The translations under genes were made by a program, and so were the position numbers. DNA of 8,161 bases from Chthoniobacter flavus (GTDB lineage: Bacteria > Verrucomicrobiota > Verrucomicrobiia > Chthoniobacterales > DYNR01): assembly GCA_020720945.1 (NCBI GenBank), contig DYNR01000101.1, positions 1-8,161 of the forward strand, read 5' to 3'. Of the stretch, positions 1-6,991 are shown one piece after another (the stretch's first letter is position 1; every line of letters starts with the position of its first letter). The notes beneath the pieces were generated by a model, which saw only the letters and a program-made list of their open reading frames with translations, had not been told where the DNA came from and ran no database searches.

Positions 1-41
1 GACCTCGCGCTTTGTTTTTTTCAATTACGCGGGGATCGGGG

Positions 42-2579
42 TCACTCTTGGCTGGATAGGATCGCGCGCATTTGGAGCAAGGCATCGCGGTAGGAAGCAC
101 CGTCTGCGGCGAGTGCGGCGCGGTAGGAATCGAGCAAAACGGCATCGTTTGCTTTGCAGGTTTCTTCGACTTGCATGAGGAGGCGGGGAAATCTTTTTGC
201 GCCCATGGTCGCGGAGGCGCCGCGGAGGGCGTGCAAGGCTCTGCCCGTCTTGACCATGTCTTTTTCGGAAACATGGGACATGAGGATGGGGAAGCGCAGG
301 TCGTAGTCCTCGATGGCGGTTTCCAAAATCGCCATCGCGATTTCTTTATCCGAGCCCATCAATTCGATAAACTCTTCTGGCGGAGGGAGTTCGCCTTGCT
401 GGATTGTTTTGGATTCCTGTTTGGGGGAGGCGGGGCGGCGGGAGGTGCGGAAGGGCGTTTCCTTTGGTTCCGTGCTCCAGGCGGATGCGGGGAGCCAGCG
501 TTTGAGGGTGAGGACCAGGACGGTGGCGTTGATCGGTTTGGCGATAAAATCATCCATCCCGGCTTCCAGGCATTTTTGGCGGTCTTCGAGCAAGGCGTAG
601 GCGGTCATGGCGATGACCGGTATGCCCGCGATTTTTTTGTGGTCCACGGTGCGGAACTCGGTGCCAGAATCGCAGGCGAGGTCGTCGGTCCACAGGGGCA
701 AAGCGGAGTCGCCCGACATTTTCCGGATTTTTTTTGTCGCTTCGATGCCGTCCATTTCAGGCATCAACAAATCCATCAGCACGAGGTCGTAGGGGAATTT
801 TGACAAGGCTTCGAGAGCTTCTCGCCCGCTGGTGACGGCATCGGCGCGCAACCCCCAAGAGCGTAAAAGAGAAAGGATGACTTGCTGGTTGACGGTGTTG
901 TCTTCGGCGACGAGCACCCGCGCGTTCAAAGTTTTTGACGAGTCGCGCCTGGATTCTCCGGTTTTCAAAAAAGGGTTTTCTGCGGGGGTGTGCAGGCCGC
1001 CGGCGAGGAGGGTCACCAGGGTTTCGTAAAGTTCCGGGGCCATGACCGGTTTTGGGATCACCGCATCGAAGTCCGCCGTTTCGCCTTTTCGCAAATCGTC
1101 GGGGGAGCAGACGGAGGTGAGCATAACCAGTTTGGTTCCAGAGAGTTCTGGGTCTTCCTTGATGAGTTTGCCGAGTTCTTCGCCGTCCATTCCCGGCATT
1201 TGCATATCGAGGATGGCGAGGGGGAAAGGGTCGCCGTCGTTTTCGGCTTTTTTCAAAAGGCCGAGAGCCTGGTATCCGTCGGAGGCTTCTTGTGGGCGGG
1301 CGCCCCAAGAGGCGAGGCGGGCGGAGAGGATTTCCCGGTTGGTGGCGTTGTCGTCCACGACCAGAGTTTTGCATCCCGAGAGGTTGCCTTGGGCGGGGCG
1401 TTTTTTCTTGGCGGAATTTTTTAGGGGGGACAGGAGGCGGACGGTGAACCAGACTTCCTCTTCGCCGGAGGCAGTTTTTTCGTTTCCGATTTTTCCTCCC
1501 ATCCTTTTGACCAGGCGTTTGGCGAGGAAAAGGCGGAGGTTTGTGGGGGAGCGGAGGGGGCGGTTATTTTCGTGCCAGGAGAAATTTTCTCCGAGGATTT
1601 TCTCGCAATCTTCCGGGAGGGAGCCCGCGGGGGAAACGACCGAAAATTTGAGGGTCGCGCCTGCGCCGTCGTTTTCGGGCATAGCCACGGAGAGTTTGAT
1701 TTCCCCTTCGTCCGTGTGCTCGATTGCGCGGGAGACGACGGTTTGCAGGATTTGGCGGAGACTGGCGCAATCGCCCGAGAGGGTGGGCGGTAACTCGTTT
1801 TCTTGGAAGAAGATCAGCTCCAAATCTTTGAGCGAAGCGGCGGTGGCCAGGCCGACCCCGATGGCGGCAATTTCTTTTTCCGCATCGAAGTCCTGGCGTT
1901 CTAGGACGACCGTTTCGGAGGAAGAATCCAGTTTCCAAAAATCCAAAACATCGTTGAAGAGGGCGAGCAAGCTTTCGGTGCGTTCTTGCAAAAGCTCGGC
2001 GAAATGGAGCAAGGAAAGGTCGGGTTCCATGTCCATGAGCAACCCGATCATCCCCAAGATGTCGTTCATCGGGCTACGGATTTCGTGGCTGATGCCCGCG
2101 AGAAATTCGTTTTTTGCTGCGGCGGTTTTTTGCAGGAGCTCTTCGTTTTTGCGGTGGGTGGCGCAGCGTGCCAAGCTTTCTAGGACGGGGAGCAAGAAGC
2201 GTTCGGAGCCTTCGAGGTCCGGTTCGTCTTTGAAAAAAAACAGGATGCCGCCAAAGCCGGGCAGGGAGAATCCGCGACCGTGCAAATCGCCGCAATGCAA
2301 AAAACCGCAAGGTGATTTTGCGGGGTCGCCGGCAGAGGAAAATTGCTGGAACCAAGAAACGATGGCTTCGGAGAAAGGGAGCAAGGCGGGCGAGATTTCG
2401 TTGCAGAAGGTGAAGCCCGCATCCGTTTTTTCGGCGATGACGGCGGCAGACGCGCCTAAAATCGCGGGGGCGGCAGCAGAAAAATCGGCGAGCATTTCCC
2501 GCAAGTTTTTTTCGTAACCGATTGCTAGCGAAAGGGAAAGACCCGTTTCGGCGGATAGAGTTCCGTTTGCTGATCCCAT
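42..2579 (-). CDS. Soluble hybrid two-component protein (GAF-like, HisKA, degenerate ATPase, REC, REC, HPt)
   Basis: This 845-aa multidomain phosphorelay protein has no membrane segment or signal peptide, so it should be cytoplasmic. Order: a GAF-like sensor region (about 25-140); HisKA with the phospho-acceptor motif SHEIRSP (H165); an ATPase-like domain (about 230-382); receiver 1 (about 404-525; D409, D410, phospho-acceptor D458, T488, K510); receiver 2 (about 553-696; E559, D560, D603, T659, K681); and an HPt domain with ALHALRGAS (H783). The layout resembles BarA/GacS-type tripartite sensors, but without their membrane-bound input. The ATPase domain is recognisable by its order of segments, yet its key residues are replaced: the N-box Asn is R284, G1 DxGxG reads SPAGS (316-320), and G2 GTGLGL reads PTNLRL (345-350). 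Autophosphorylation is therefore doubtful. Receiver 2 has an insert at about 622-649. The ATG lies 17 nt after the aroE stop, with no clear Shine-Dalgarno sequence. It is the last gene seen in the run; its input and partners are unknown. Confidence 0.9.
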   Translation of the reverse strand: MGSANGTLSAETGLSLSLAIGYEKNLREMLADFSAAAPAILGASAAVIAEKTDAGFTFCNEISPALLPFSEAIVSWFQQFSSAGDPAKSPCGFLHCGDLHGRGFSLPGFGGILFFFKDEPDLEGSERFLLPVLESLARCATHRKNEELLQKTAAAKNEFLAGISHEIRSPMNDILGMIGLLMDMEPDLSLLHFAELLQERTESLLALFNDVLDFWKLDSSSETVVLERQDFDAEKEIAAIGVGLATAASLKDLELIFFQENELPPTLSGDCASLRQILQTVVSRAIEHTDEGEIKLSVAMPENDGAGATLKFSVVSPAGSLPEDCEKILGENFSWHENNRPLRSPTNLRLFLAKRLVKRMGGKIGNEKTASGEEEVWFTVRLLSPLKNSAKKKRPAQGNLSGCKTLVVDDNATNREILSARLASWGARPQEASDGYQALGLLKKAENDGDPFPLAILDMQMPGMDGEELGKLIKEDPELSGTKLVMLTSVCSPDDLRKGETADFDAVIPKPVMAPELYETLVTLLAGGLHTPAENPFLKTGESRRDSSKTLNARVLVAEDNTVNQQVILSLLRSWGLRADAVTSGREALEALSKFPYDLVLMDLLMPEMDGIEATKKIRKMSGDSALPLWTDDLACDSGTEFRTVDHKKIAGIPVIAMTAYALLEDRQKCLEAGMDDFIAKPINATVLVLTLKRWLPASAWSTEPKETPFRTSRRPASPKQESKTIQQGELPPPEEFIELMGSDKEIAMAILETAIEDYDLRFPILMSHVSEKDMVKTGRALHALRGASATMGAKRFPRLLMQVEETCKANDAVLLDSYRAALAADGASYRDALLQMRAILSSQE

Positions 2580-2596
2580 GGTGTTTTTTGGTTAAA

Positions 2597-3535
2597 TTAT
2601 TTCTTTTGCGCTTTCAGCAGGGCGTTTCGCATGATTTCTAGCGGGGCGTCGCGGTTGAACCAAATCTCGAAAGCGATGGCGCCTTGGTGGAGCAACATCG
2701 AGAGTCCGTTTGCGCCCCGTGCGCCTGCTTCCAGTGCGGCTTCGAGCAAGCGGGAGTTTCCGCCCGCGTAAACGGCATCGTAAACCAAGAGGTTTGGCGT
2801 GATGAGGTGTCCGGGCAAAGCGGGCGGGTCCGAGCGTTTCATGCCGAGCGAAGAGGCGTTGACCAGGAGGTCGCAGGAAGCGATTTCTTCGGCGATGGAG
2901 GGCTCGTCCCAAGGGATAGCGAAGCAGCGGTCGCGGGGGCCGAGGAGGCGGTCGGAAGCCATTTGTTTTTCGAGTTCCGCCGCCAAGGTTTTGGCTTTTT
3001 CAAAAGTCCGGTTGACCAGGACGAGTCTTTCGCAACGCTCGGAGGCGCATTGCGCTGCGATGGCTCTTCCCGCGCCGCCCCCCGCCCCAAAAACCATCAC
3101 CCGCAGGTCGCGGACATCCACATAAAATTCTTCGCGGATCGCGCGGACGAAGCCAGGGCCGTCGGTGTTGAAGCCGTGGAGTTTTCCGTTTTCTACCAAA
3201 ACCGTATTTGCCGCGCCGATGAGTTTTGCGCTGTCATCCAAAAAATCGCAGTTTTGTGCGGCGGCGACTTTGTGTGGGATCGTCACATTGGCACCGAGAA
3301 AACCGGAGGTCGAGAGGGCGCGTAGGGCGGCGGGAAACTCTTCGGCGGTCGCGTGGATGCGGATGTATTGGCAGGGGAGACCGCAGGCCTGCAACGCGGC
3401 GTTTTGCATTTGCGGGGAAACGGAGTGGGCGATGGGATCCCCGAAGACGGCGAGCCTGGCAGGTGGTTCCATTGAGCGGAATGCCTCCGCGGACTCCGCC
3501 AGCGCGACGGCAGAAAAAACATCGGGATTTCCCAT
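2597..3535 (-). CDS. aroE: Shikimate dehydrogenase (NADP+)
   Basis: It reduces 3-dehydroshikimate to shikimate with NADPH in the cytoplasmic chorismate pathway. From the start used here the protein has 312 residues. The substrate-binding motif HSVSP (S38, S40) is followed by NVTIPHK with catalytic K89 and NTDG with catalytic D125. A glycine-rich NADP loop GAGGGAG (150-156) and the NRT motif (175-177) point to NADPH preference. The closing HQGA motif (Q284) completes the family pattern. The start is uncertain. ATG 3535 leaves about 35 nt after nadB and gives an N-terminal extension of some 20 residues. ATG 3472 has a GGAGG 11 nt upstream and would give 291 aa, closer to the usual 270-290. The frame stays open upstream into nadB, but that extension is Arg/Pro-rich and looks like nadB shadow. 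The gene is probably co-transcribed with nadB and the downstream hybrid kinase. Confidence 0.93.
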   Translation of the reverse strand: MGNPDVFSAVALAESAEAFRSMEPPARLAVFGDPIAHSVSPQMQNAALQACGLPCQYIRIHATAEEFPAALRALSTSGFLGANVTIPHKVAAAQNCDFLDDSAKLIGAANTVLVENGKLHGFNTDGPGFVRAIREEFYVDVRDLRVMVFGAGGGAGRAIAAQCASERCERLVLVNRTFEKAKTLAAELEKQMASDRLLGPRDRCFAIPWDEPSIAEEIASCDLLVNASSLGMKRSDPPALPGHLITPNLLVYDAVYAGGNSRLLEAALEAGARGANGLSMLLHQGAIAFEIWFNRDAPLEIMRNALLKAQKK

Positions 3536-3570
3536 AAGAGCATCTAAAATCGCAAAAGCATCCCGTTGCG

Positions 3571-5163
3571 TCAAGTGCGGCGCATCGTTGTGTCCCGCAG
3601 ATATTTTTCGTCGTCGGTGGCGAGGTAGTCTAGGGTGTAATGCAGGCCGCGGCTTTCTTTGCGGTTGAGGGCGCAATCAACGATGAGGGAGGCGACGGTC
3701 ACGAGGTTGCGGAGTTCCAGCAAATCGGTGCTCACTTTGAAATTCCAGTAAAACTCTTGGATTTCGCTGTGCAAGTTCCGGAGGCGAGTCGCGGCGCGGA
3801 AGAGGCGTTTGTCTGTCCTGACGATGCCGACATAGTCCCACATCAGGCGGCGGATTTCGTCCCAGTTGTGGTAAATGACCACCATTTCGTCCACCGCGCC
3901 CGCTTCGCCGGGGCGCCATTCGGGCAGGATAAATTCCACGGGTTCTTTGCGGTTGCGGGAGCTTTTTGCAAAAGCGCGGGAAGCCATGACGAGCGCTTCC
4001 AGCAACGAGTTGCTGGCGAGGCGGTTCGCGCCGTGCAAGCCGGTGCAGGCGACTTCTCCGACCGCGAAAAGGCCGCGGAGGGTCGTTTCCCCGTTGAGGT
4101 CGGTTTTGATTCCCCCGCACTGGTAGTGGGCGGCAGGGACGACGGGGATGGGTTGGGAGGTGATGTCGATTCCCAGCTTGAGGCAAGTCGCGTAAATGTG
4201 GGGGAAGCGTTCGCGCACGAACTCTTTTTCTTTGTGGCTGATGTCCAGATAAACGCATTTGCTGCCCGTGCGTTTCATTTCGGCATCGATGGCCCGCGCC
4301 ACGATGTCCCTGGGTGCCAGTTCTTTTTTCGGGTGGTATCGCTCCATGAAGCGGCGGCCTTTCCCGTCGAGCAGGATGCCGCCTTCCCCGCGCACGGCTT
4401 CGCTGATCAAAAACGATTTCGCTTCCGGGTGGTAGAGGCAGGTCGGGTGGAACTGGATAAACTCCATGTTTGCGACGACGGCACCCGCGCGCCACGCCAT
4501 CGCCATTCCGTCCCCCGTGGCAATGTCGGGGTTGGTTGAATACAGATAGACTTTCCCGCAACCGCCTGTCGCCAAGACGGTTACATCCGAGCGCAGGGTA
4601 ATCACATTTCCGCTTTTTTCATCCAAGGCGTAGATGCCCACGCAGGAGTCCTGCATCGCGTATCCGAGCTTGCCCGTGGTGATGAGGTCCACGGCGGTGT
4701 GGTGTTCGAAAACGGTGATGCCGTCAGTCGCTTTTACGCGGGCGACCAAAGCGTCTTCGATGGCGCGTCCCGTTATGTCCTTCCAGTGCAGGATGCGGCG
4801 TTTGCTGTGTCCGCCTTCCCTTCCCAAATCCAGTTCGTCCGTGCCGTCTTCCTTGTCGCGCCGGTTAAACTCCATTCCCGCCGCCATCAACTCGCGGATG
4901 GCTTCGGGACCTTCTTTGACAATCATTTGCACAGTCTCTTCTTTGCAGATTCCTGCGCCGCATTCCAGCGTGTCGCGGATGTGCATATCGAACGAATCTT
5001 CTTCGCTGATGACGCAAGCCACGCCGCCTTGCGCCCACGCCGTGTTGCTGTCCGAGAGTTTGCGTTTGGTGATGAGGGCGACCGAGCCGACTTTTGCCGC
5101 CTTCAGAGCGAAGGTCAAGCCGGCGGCACCGCTCCCGACAACGATGTAATCAAATTCTTTCAT
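3571..5163 (-). CDS. nadB: L-aspartate oxidase
   Basis: This FAD enzyme oxidises L-aspartate to iminoaspartate, the first step of de novo NAD synthesis; NadA then condenses the product to quinolinate. The protein has 530 residues, a normal family length. An N-terminal dinucleotide-binding motif GSGAAG (10-15) is followed by the TAWAQGGVA segment and REGGHS (115-120). The residues known to be catalytic or substrate-binding in E. coli NadB (E121, H244, R290, H351, R386) all find matches five positions earlier: E116, H239 in FHPT, R285 in LAPRDIV, H346 in AAHYQCGG and R381 in GANRLASNSLLE. That set separates it from succinate dehydrogenase flavoproteins. A helical C-terminal domain (about 420-530) is present. 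The ATG overlaps the panC stop as ATGA, so translation is probably coupled. nadA and nadC are not in the window. Confidence 0.96.
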   Translation of the reverse strand: MKEFDYIVVGSGAAGLTFALKAAKVGSVALITKRKLSDSNTAWAQGGVACVISEEDSFDMHIRDTLECGAGICKEETVQMIVKEGPEAIRELMAAGMEFNRRDKEDGTDELDLGREGGHSKRRILHWKDITGRAIEDALVARVKATDGITVFEHHTAVDLITTGKLGYAMQDSCVGIYALDEKSGNVITLRSDVTVLATGGCGKVYLYSTNPDIATGDGMAMAWRAGAVVANMEFIQFHPTCLYHPEAKSFLISEAVRGEGGILLDGKGRRFMERYHPKKELAPRDIVARAIDAEMKRTGSKCVYLDISHKEKEFVRERFPHIYATCLKLGIDITSQPIPVVPAAHYQCGGIKTDLNGETTLRGLFAVGEVACTGLHGANRLASNSLLEALVMASRAFAKSSRNRKEPVEFILPEWRPGEAGAVDEMVVIYHNWDEIRRLMWDYVGIVRTDKRLFRAATRLRNLHSEIQEFYWNFKVSTDLLELRNLVTVASLIVDCALNRKESRGLHYTLDYLATDDEKYLRDTTMRRT

Positions 5164-6011
5164 TGCGGAGAAAAAACAGAAAGGTTGTCGATGAGGCGTG
5201 CGGAGGGGAAGCGGACGGCGACGATCGCGCGTGTCGGAGAGGCGAAAACTTCCGGTTGGCGCAACGATTCGCCGTCAACGATTTCTGCGTAATCCACGGT
5301 GGCGCCCGGCAAAGACGACAGTGTTTTTTCGAGTTTCTCCCGGACGCTTGCAGGCGTGGCGCCCGGAGCTTCCGCGTTTTTTTTCGCTTCGAGTAATGCC
5401 GCGTAAATCCCTGGGGCAGAACGGCGTTCTTCTGCGGAGAGGTAGCGGTTGCGGCTGCTCAATGCCAAGCCGTCCGGCTCCCGCACGGTCGGGCAGGCGA
5501 CGATTTCAACCGGGAAATCCAAGTCCCTCGCCATCCTGCGGAGGATCGCTAGCTGCTGCCAGTCCTTTTCTCCAAACACGGCAATGTCGGCCGATGTCAG
5601 GTGAAAGAGTTTTGCGACGACGGTGCAAACGCCGCGGAAGTGTCCCGGGCGGGATGCGCCACAGAGGACCGAGGAAAGGGAGGTTTCTTCCACGAAAGCC
5701 GAGCGGTCTGGGCGATACATGGCTTCGGGGGATGGGGAGAATACGGCATCGGCTCCGTGGTGTCGGCAAAGGGCGAGGTCGGCTTCGGGAGTCCGGGGGT
5801 AACGCGACAAGTCTTCGGAGGGGCCGAACTGGATCGGGTTCACGAAAATGCTGGCGACGAGAGTCCCGTTTTTTCCTGCTAGTTTTCGGCCTTCTTCCAA
5901 GAGTGCCGCGTGGCCTTGGTGGAGTGCTCCCATGGTTGGAACCAGCACGATGGGACGCGGCACTTCTCTGCAAAAGCGCGAGCAGTCTTCCGGGGAGCCG
6001 AGATTTCTCAC
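5160..6011 (-). CDS. panC: Pantothenate synthetase (pantoate-beta-alanine ligase)
   Basis: It joins pantoate and beta-alanine with ATP through a pantoyl-adenylate intermediate, making pantothenate for coenzyme A. The 283-aa protein has the full family pattern: VPTMGALHQGH (24-34, the HIGH-like nucleotide-binding motif), FVNPIQFGPSEDLSRYPRT (56-74, with the conserved Gln), FRGVCTVVAKLF (125-136), FGEKDWQQL (146-154) and SSRNRYLS (185-192, the KMSKS-like loop). The start is GTG at 6011, which puts VPTMG at residue 24, close to its place in other PanC proteins. Upstream the frame has no alternative ATG or GTG before the secG stop codon, which is in the same frame. The only good Shine-Dalgarno sequence sits 29 nt away, so initiation may depend on coupling to secG. 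The gene overlaps nadB by 4 nt at its end. panB and panD are not in the window. Confidence 0.95.
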   Translation of the reverse strand: MRNLGSPEDCSRFCREVPRPIVLVPTMGALHQGHAALLEEGRKLAGKNGTLVASIFVNPIQFGPSEDLSRYPRTPEADLALCRHHGADAVFSPSPEAMYRPDRSAFVEETSLSSVLCGASRPGHFRGVCTVVAKLFHLTSADIAVFGEKDWQQLAILRRMARDLDFPVEIVACPTVREPDGLALSSRNRYLSAEERRSAPGIYAALLEAKKNAEAPGATPASVREKLEKTLSSLPGATVDYAEIVDGESLRQPEVFASPTRAIVAVRFPSARLIDNLSVFSPQ

Positions 6012-6040
6012 GGGTGGGAAAAGGGGAAGAACCGGGGCGG

Positions 6041-6047
6041 CTCCTTA
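6041..6047 (-). promoter_or_regulatory. Shine-Dalgarno-like TAAGGAG overlapping the secG stop
   Basis: On the minus strand the secG stop codon TAA is the first three bases of TAAGGAG, a near-perfect Shine-Dalgarno core. The nearest plausible panC start, GTG at 6011, is 29 nt downstream, far beyond the usual 5-10 nt. The intervening bases are pyrimidine-rich (CCCC, TTCC, CCC) and offer no closer ribosome site. It may serve panC by ribosome sliding or folding of the spacer, or be coincidental. Confidence 0.35.
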
Positions 6048-6539
6048 CGGTTTTGCCGGTTGCGAGTTTGGCGAGTCTTGGGAGGCAGGCGAAGATTGCG
6101 GTGCGGGGGTTGGGAGATCGGGGGAAGCCGGGACGCTGGCGGCAGGAGCTTGGGACGCGGCTTCGGGTGCTTTGGGTGCTTCCAGTGTAGCGGGTTGTGG
6201 GATGGTTGGCAAAACGGGGGCCGTCGTTGCAGGTTGCGTTGGGGCAGGGACTTCGGGTTGCGCCATCAACTCTTTTTGGATTTGCGTTTGTCCCGCGCTT
6301 GCTCTGGAGTAGAGGATGGCCAAGAGAAGGGTGATTGCAAAAAACGCGCCGCCGAGCCACACGGTGAATTTTTGTAGGACATGGGTTGTTTGTGCACCGA
6401 AAAGATTATCGGTCATTCCCCCGCCGAAAGCGGCACCCAAGCCTTCGCTGCGAGGGCGTTGCATCAGGACGGCAAGGATCATCAGCAAACAGACCAAAAC
6501 CAGAAATACGAGCAAAATGGAAATCAGTAAATTATACAT
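6045..6539 (-). CDS. secG: Protein translocase subunit SecG with Pro/Ala-rich tail
   Basis: SecG is the small inner-membrane partner of SecY and SecE and assists SecA-driven protein export. From ATG 6539 (protein start MYNLLISILL) it has 164 residues, longer than the common 70-130. Membrane segment 1 is about 4-26, and segment 2 about 57-77. Between them lies the family's hallmark loop with GLGAAFGGG (33-41) and LFGAQ (46-50). The core ends near residue 90. The remaining 70-odd residues form a low-complexity tail with about 20 prolines plus many Ala, Ser and Gln, probably disordered. An upstream ATG at 6563 would add eight basic residues (MRKVRVRL) before the first membrane segment; 6539 is preferred because it gives the normal SecG start and has AGGG 8 nt upstream. 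It is the first gene of the minus-strand run and divergent from the restriction module. Confidence 0.93.
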   Translation of the reverse strand: MYNLLISILLVFLVLVCLLMILAVLMQRPRSEGLGAAFGGGMTDNLFGAQTTHVLQKFTVWLGGAFFAITLLLAILYSRASAGQTQIQKELMAQPEVPAPTQPATTAPVLPTIPQPATLEAPKAPEAASQAPAASVPASPDLPTPAPQSSPASQDSPNSQPAKP

Positions 6540-6653
6540 AAGGCGAACCCTGACTTTTCGCAAAAACGGCTTTTGTTGTAAAGAGCGTTATTTTTGTTTT
6601 TCTTGGGTTATTTTGCAGTCCGAGTTCCACCGTTTCCCTCGCTATCCCAAATC

Positions 6654-6686
6654 CTTTGGAGCGCGCGCGATTTATCGCCGCTCTGG
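6654..6686. repeat. REP-like imperfect palindrome (TTTGGAG ... CTCTGG)
   Basis: GAGCG (6659-6663) pairs with CGCTC (6679-6683), and inside it GCGA (6667-6670) pairs with TCGC (6675-6678) around a TTTA loop, leaving a 3-nt bulge (6664-6666). The flanks TTTGGAG and CTCTGG are roughly complementary too. The shape, a GC-rich stem around an NCGAYTYATCG-like centre bordered by TTTGGA, resembles dispersed intergenic palindromes I associate with Verrucomicrobiota. Only one copy is in the window, so repeat status is inferred. Confidence 0.45.
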
Positions 6687-6687
6687 A

Positions 6688-6707
6688 CGAGGGGATTCAT
6701 TCCCTCG
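6688..6707. repeat. Hairpin CGAGGGGA / TTCCCTCG
   Basis: An 8-bp stem (6688-6695 with 6700-6707, one G-T wobble) closes a TTCA loop. No T-run follows on either strand, so it is not a usual intrinsic terminator. It follows the palindrome at 6654-6686 by one base and may belong to the same repeat. Confidence 0.5.
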
Positions 6708-6717
6708 CCATAGGAAA

Positions 6718-6757
6718 GCCCCTTCGGGCAAACTTTTTGAATCATGCTGGTATTCAA
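6718..6757. repeat. Two further small inverted repeats
   Basis: GCCC (6718-6721) pairs with GGGC (6726-6729) around CTTC, followed by AAACTTTTTG. TTGAAT (6737-6742) then pairs with ATTCAA (6752-6757) across a 9-nt loop. Each is modest alone. Together with the two preceding hairpins they make four inverted repeats in about 100 nt. The first, with its trailing T-run, could act as a weak plus-strand terminator, but no gene reads into it. Confidence 0.35.
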
Positions 6758-6944
6758 GCACTTGGAAGTAGGATTGCTTGGTGCGTAAGAAGTTGGTTTA
6801 CACGCTGAAAGAGTTATCTTTGATTTTTGGATGGTTTGGCTCGCCCCATTTTGGAAGTATGTTTCGATCTCTGGTAATTGATTGATTATAAACGATATAA
6901 AATAACTGCGGGAATTTTGTTAAGTGCCAGAATTGTGTGAATGT

Positions 6945-6970
6945 GACTCATAGTCCGTGGACTCATAGAC
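6945..6970 (+). promoter_or_regulatory. C-box: tandem operator for the controller protein
   Basis: The nine bases GACTCATAG occur twice, at 6945-6953 and 6960-6968. The first is completed by TC, giving a perfect GACTnnnAGTC dyad (6945-6955). The second is completed by AC, so its right arm (AGAC) departs from AGTC by one base. The spacer is CGTG. This is the classic layout of C-boxes in restriction-modification systems: left operator, short spacer, right operator overlapping the promoter. By analogy with studied C proteins, a dimer on the better left site would activate transcription, and a second dimer on the weaker right site would repress it; the single mismatch on the right fits that order. 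Confidence 0.88.
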
Positions 6971-6976
6971 TATAAT
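6971..6976 (+). promoter_or_regulatory. -10 element TATAAT of the C-R promoter
   Basis: A perfect TATAAT directly abuts the C-box. Seventeen bases upstream lies TCATAG, a poor -35 hexamer inside the C-box, as expected for a promoter that needs the bound C protein as activator. A start about 7 nt downstream falls near 6983, only some 9 nt before the ATG of the C gene. Confidence 0.8.
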
Positions 6977-6991
6977 AAACCGAATTTTACC

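Larger units (their letters stand above)
6540..6991. other. Gene-free intergenic region between divergent secG and C gene
   Basis: I find no convincing gene in these 452 nt. A plus-strand open frame covers 6564-6771, but it is continuous with antisense of secG and has no ribosome site or recognisable protein. The left part should carry the promoter of the secG run, though no strong sigma-70 pair stands out. The middle (6654-6758) holds a row of palindromes. From about 6830 the sequence turns AT-rich; 6878-6905 has several TATAAA-like hexamers after a TTGATT that could form a weak second promoter for the restriction module, but the spacings I see (12-14 nt) are poor. The right end carries the C-box and its promoter. 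Confidence 0.7.

Noticed and set aside
1..41. Start of a further minus-strand gene at the left edge
   Set aside because: A TTG followed by Lys codons is present, but the stretch is too short and has no ribosome site to support a call.
1042..2517. 491-aa plus-strand open frame opposite the hybrid kinase
   Set aside because: It is Ser/Arg-rich with no domain pattern, lies wholly antisense to a clear multidomain protein, and is a typical by-product of GC-rich coding sequence.
3536..3676. Extension of aroE upstream into nadB
   Set aside because: The extra 47 residues are Arg/Pro/His-rich and match the nadB shadow frame; AroE proteins normally begin close to the first beta strand, so a later ATG is preferred.
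3640..4539. 299-aa plus-strand frame and the matching 294-aa minus-strand frame inside nadB
   Set aside because: nadB has all its catalytic residues across this span; the other frames show skewed Arg/Pro or Ala/Phe content and no motif.
6684..6710. Resemblance of the TGGACGAGGGGATTCATTCC segment to the 3' T-arm of tmRNA or tRNA (integration-site remnant)
   Set aside because: With a true T-loop beginning TTC, the flanking five bases do not pair, no CCA-type end follows and no other tRNA or tmRNA domain is present.
6564..6771. Small protein in the gap upstream of secG (plus-strand frame)
   Set aside because: The frame starts inside antisense secG and crosses the hairpin cluster, with no ribosome site and no recognisable protein pattern.
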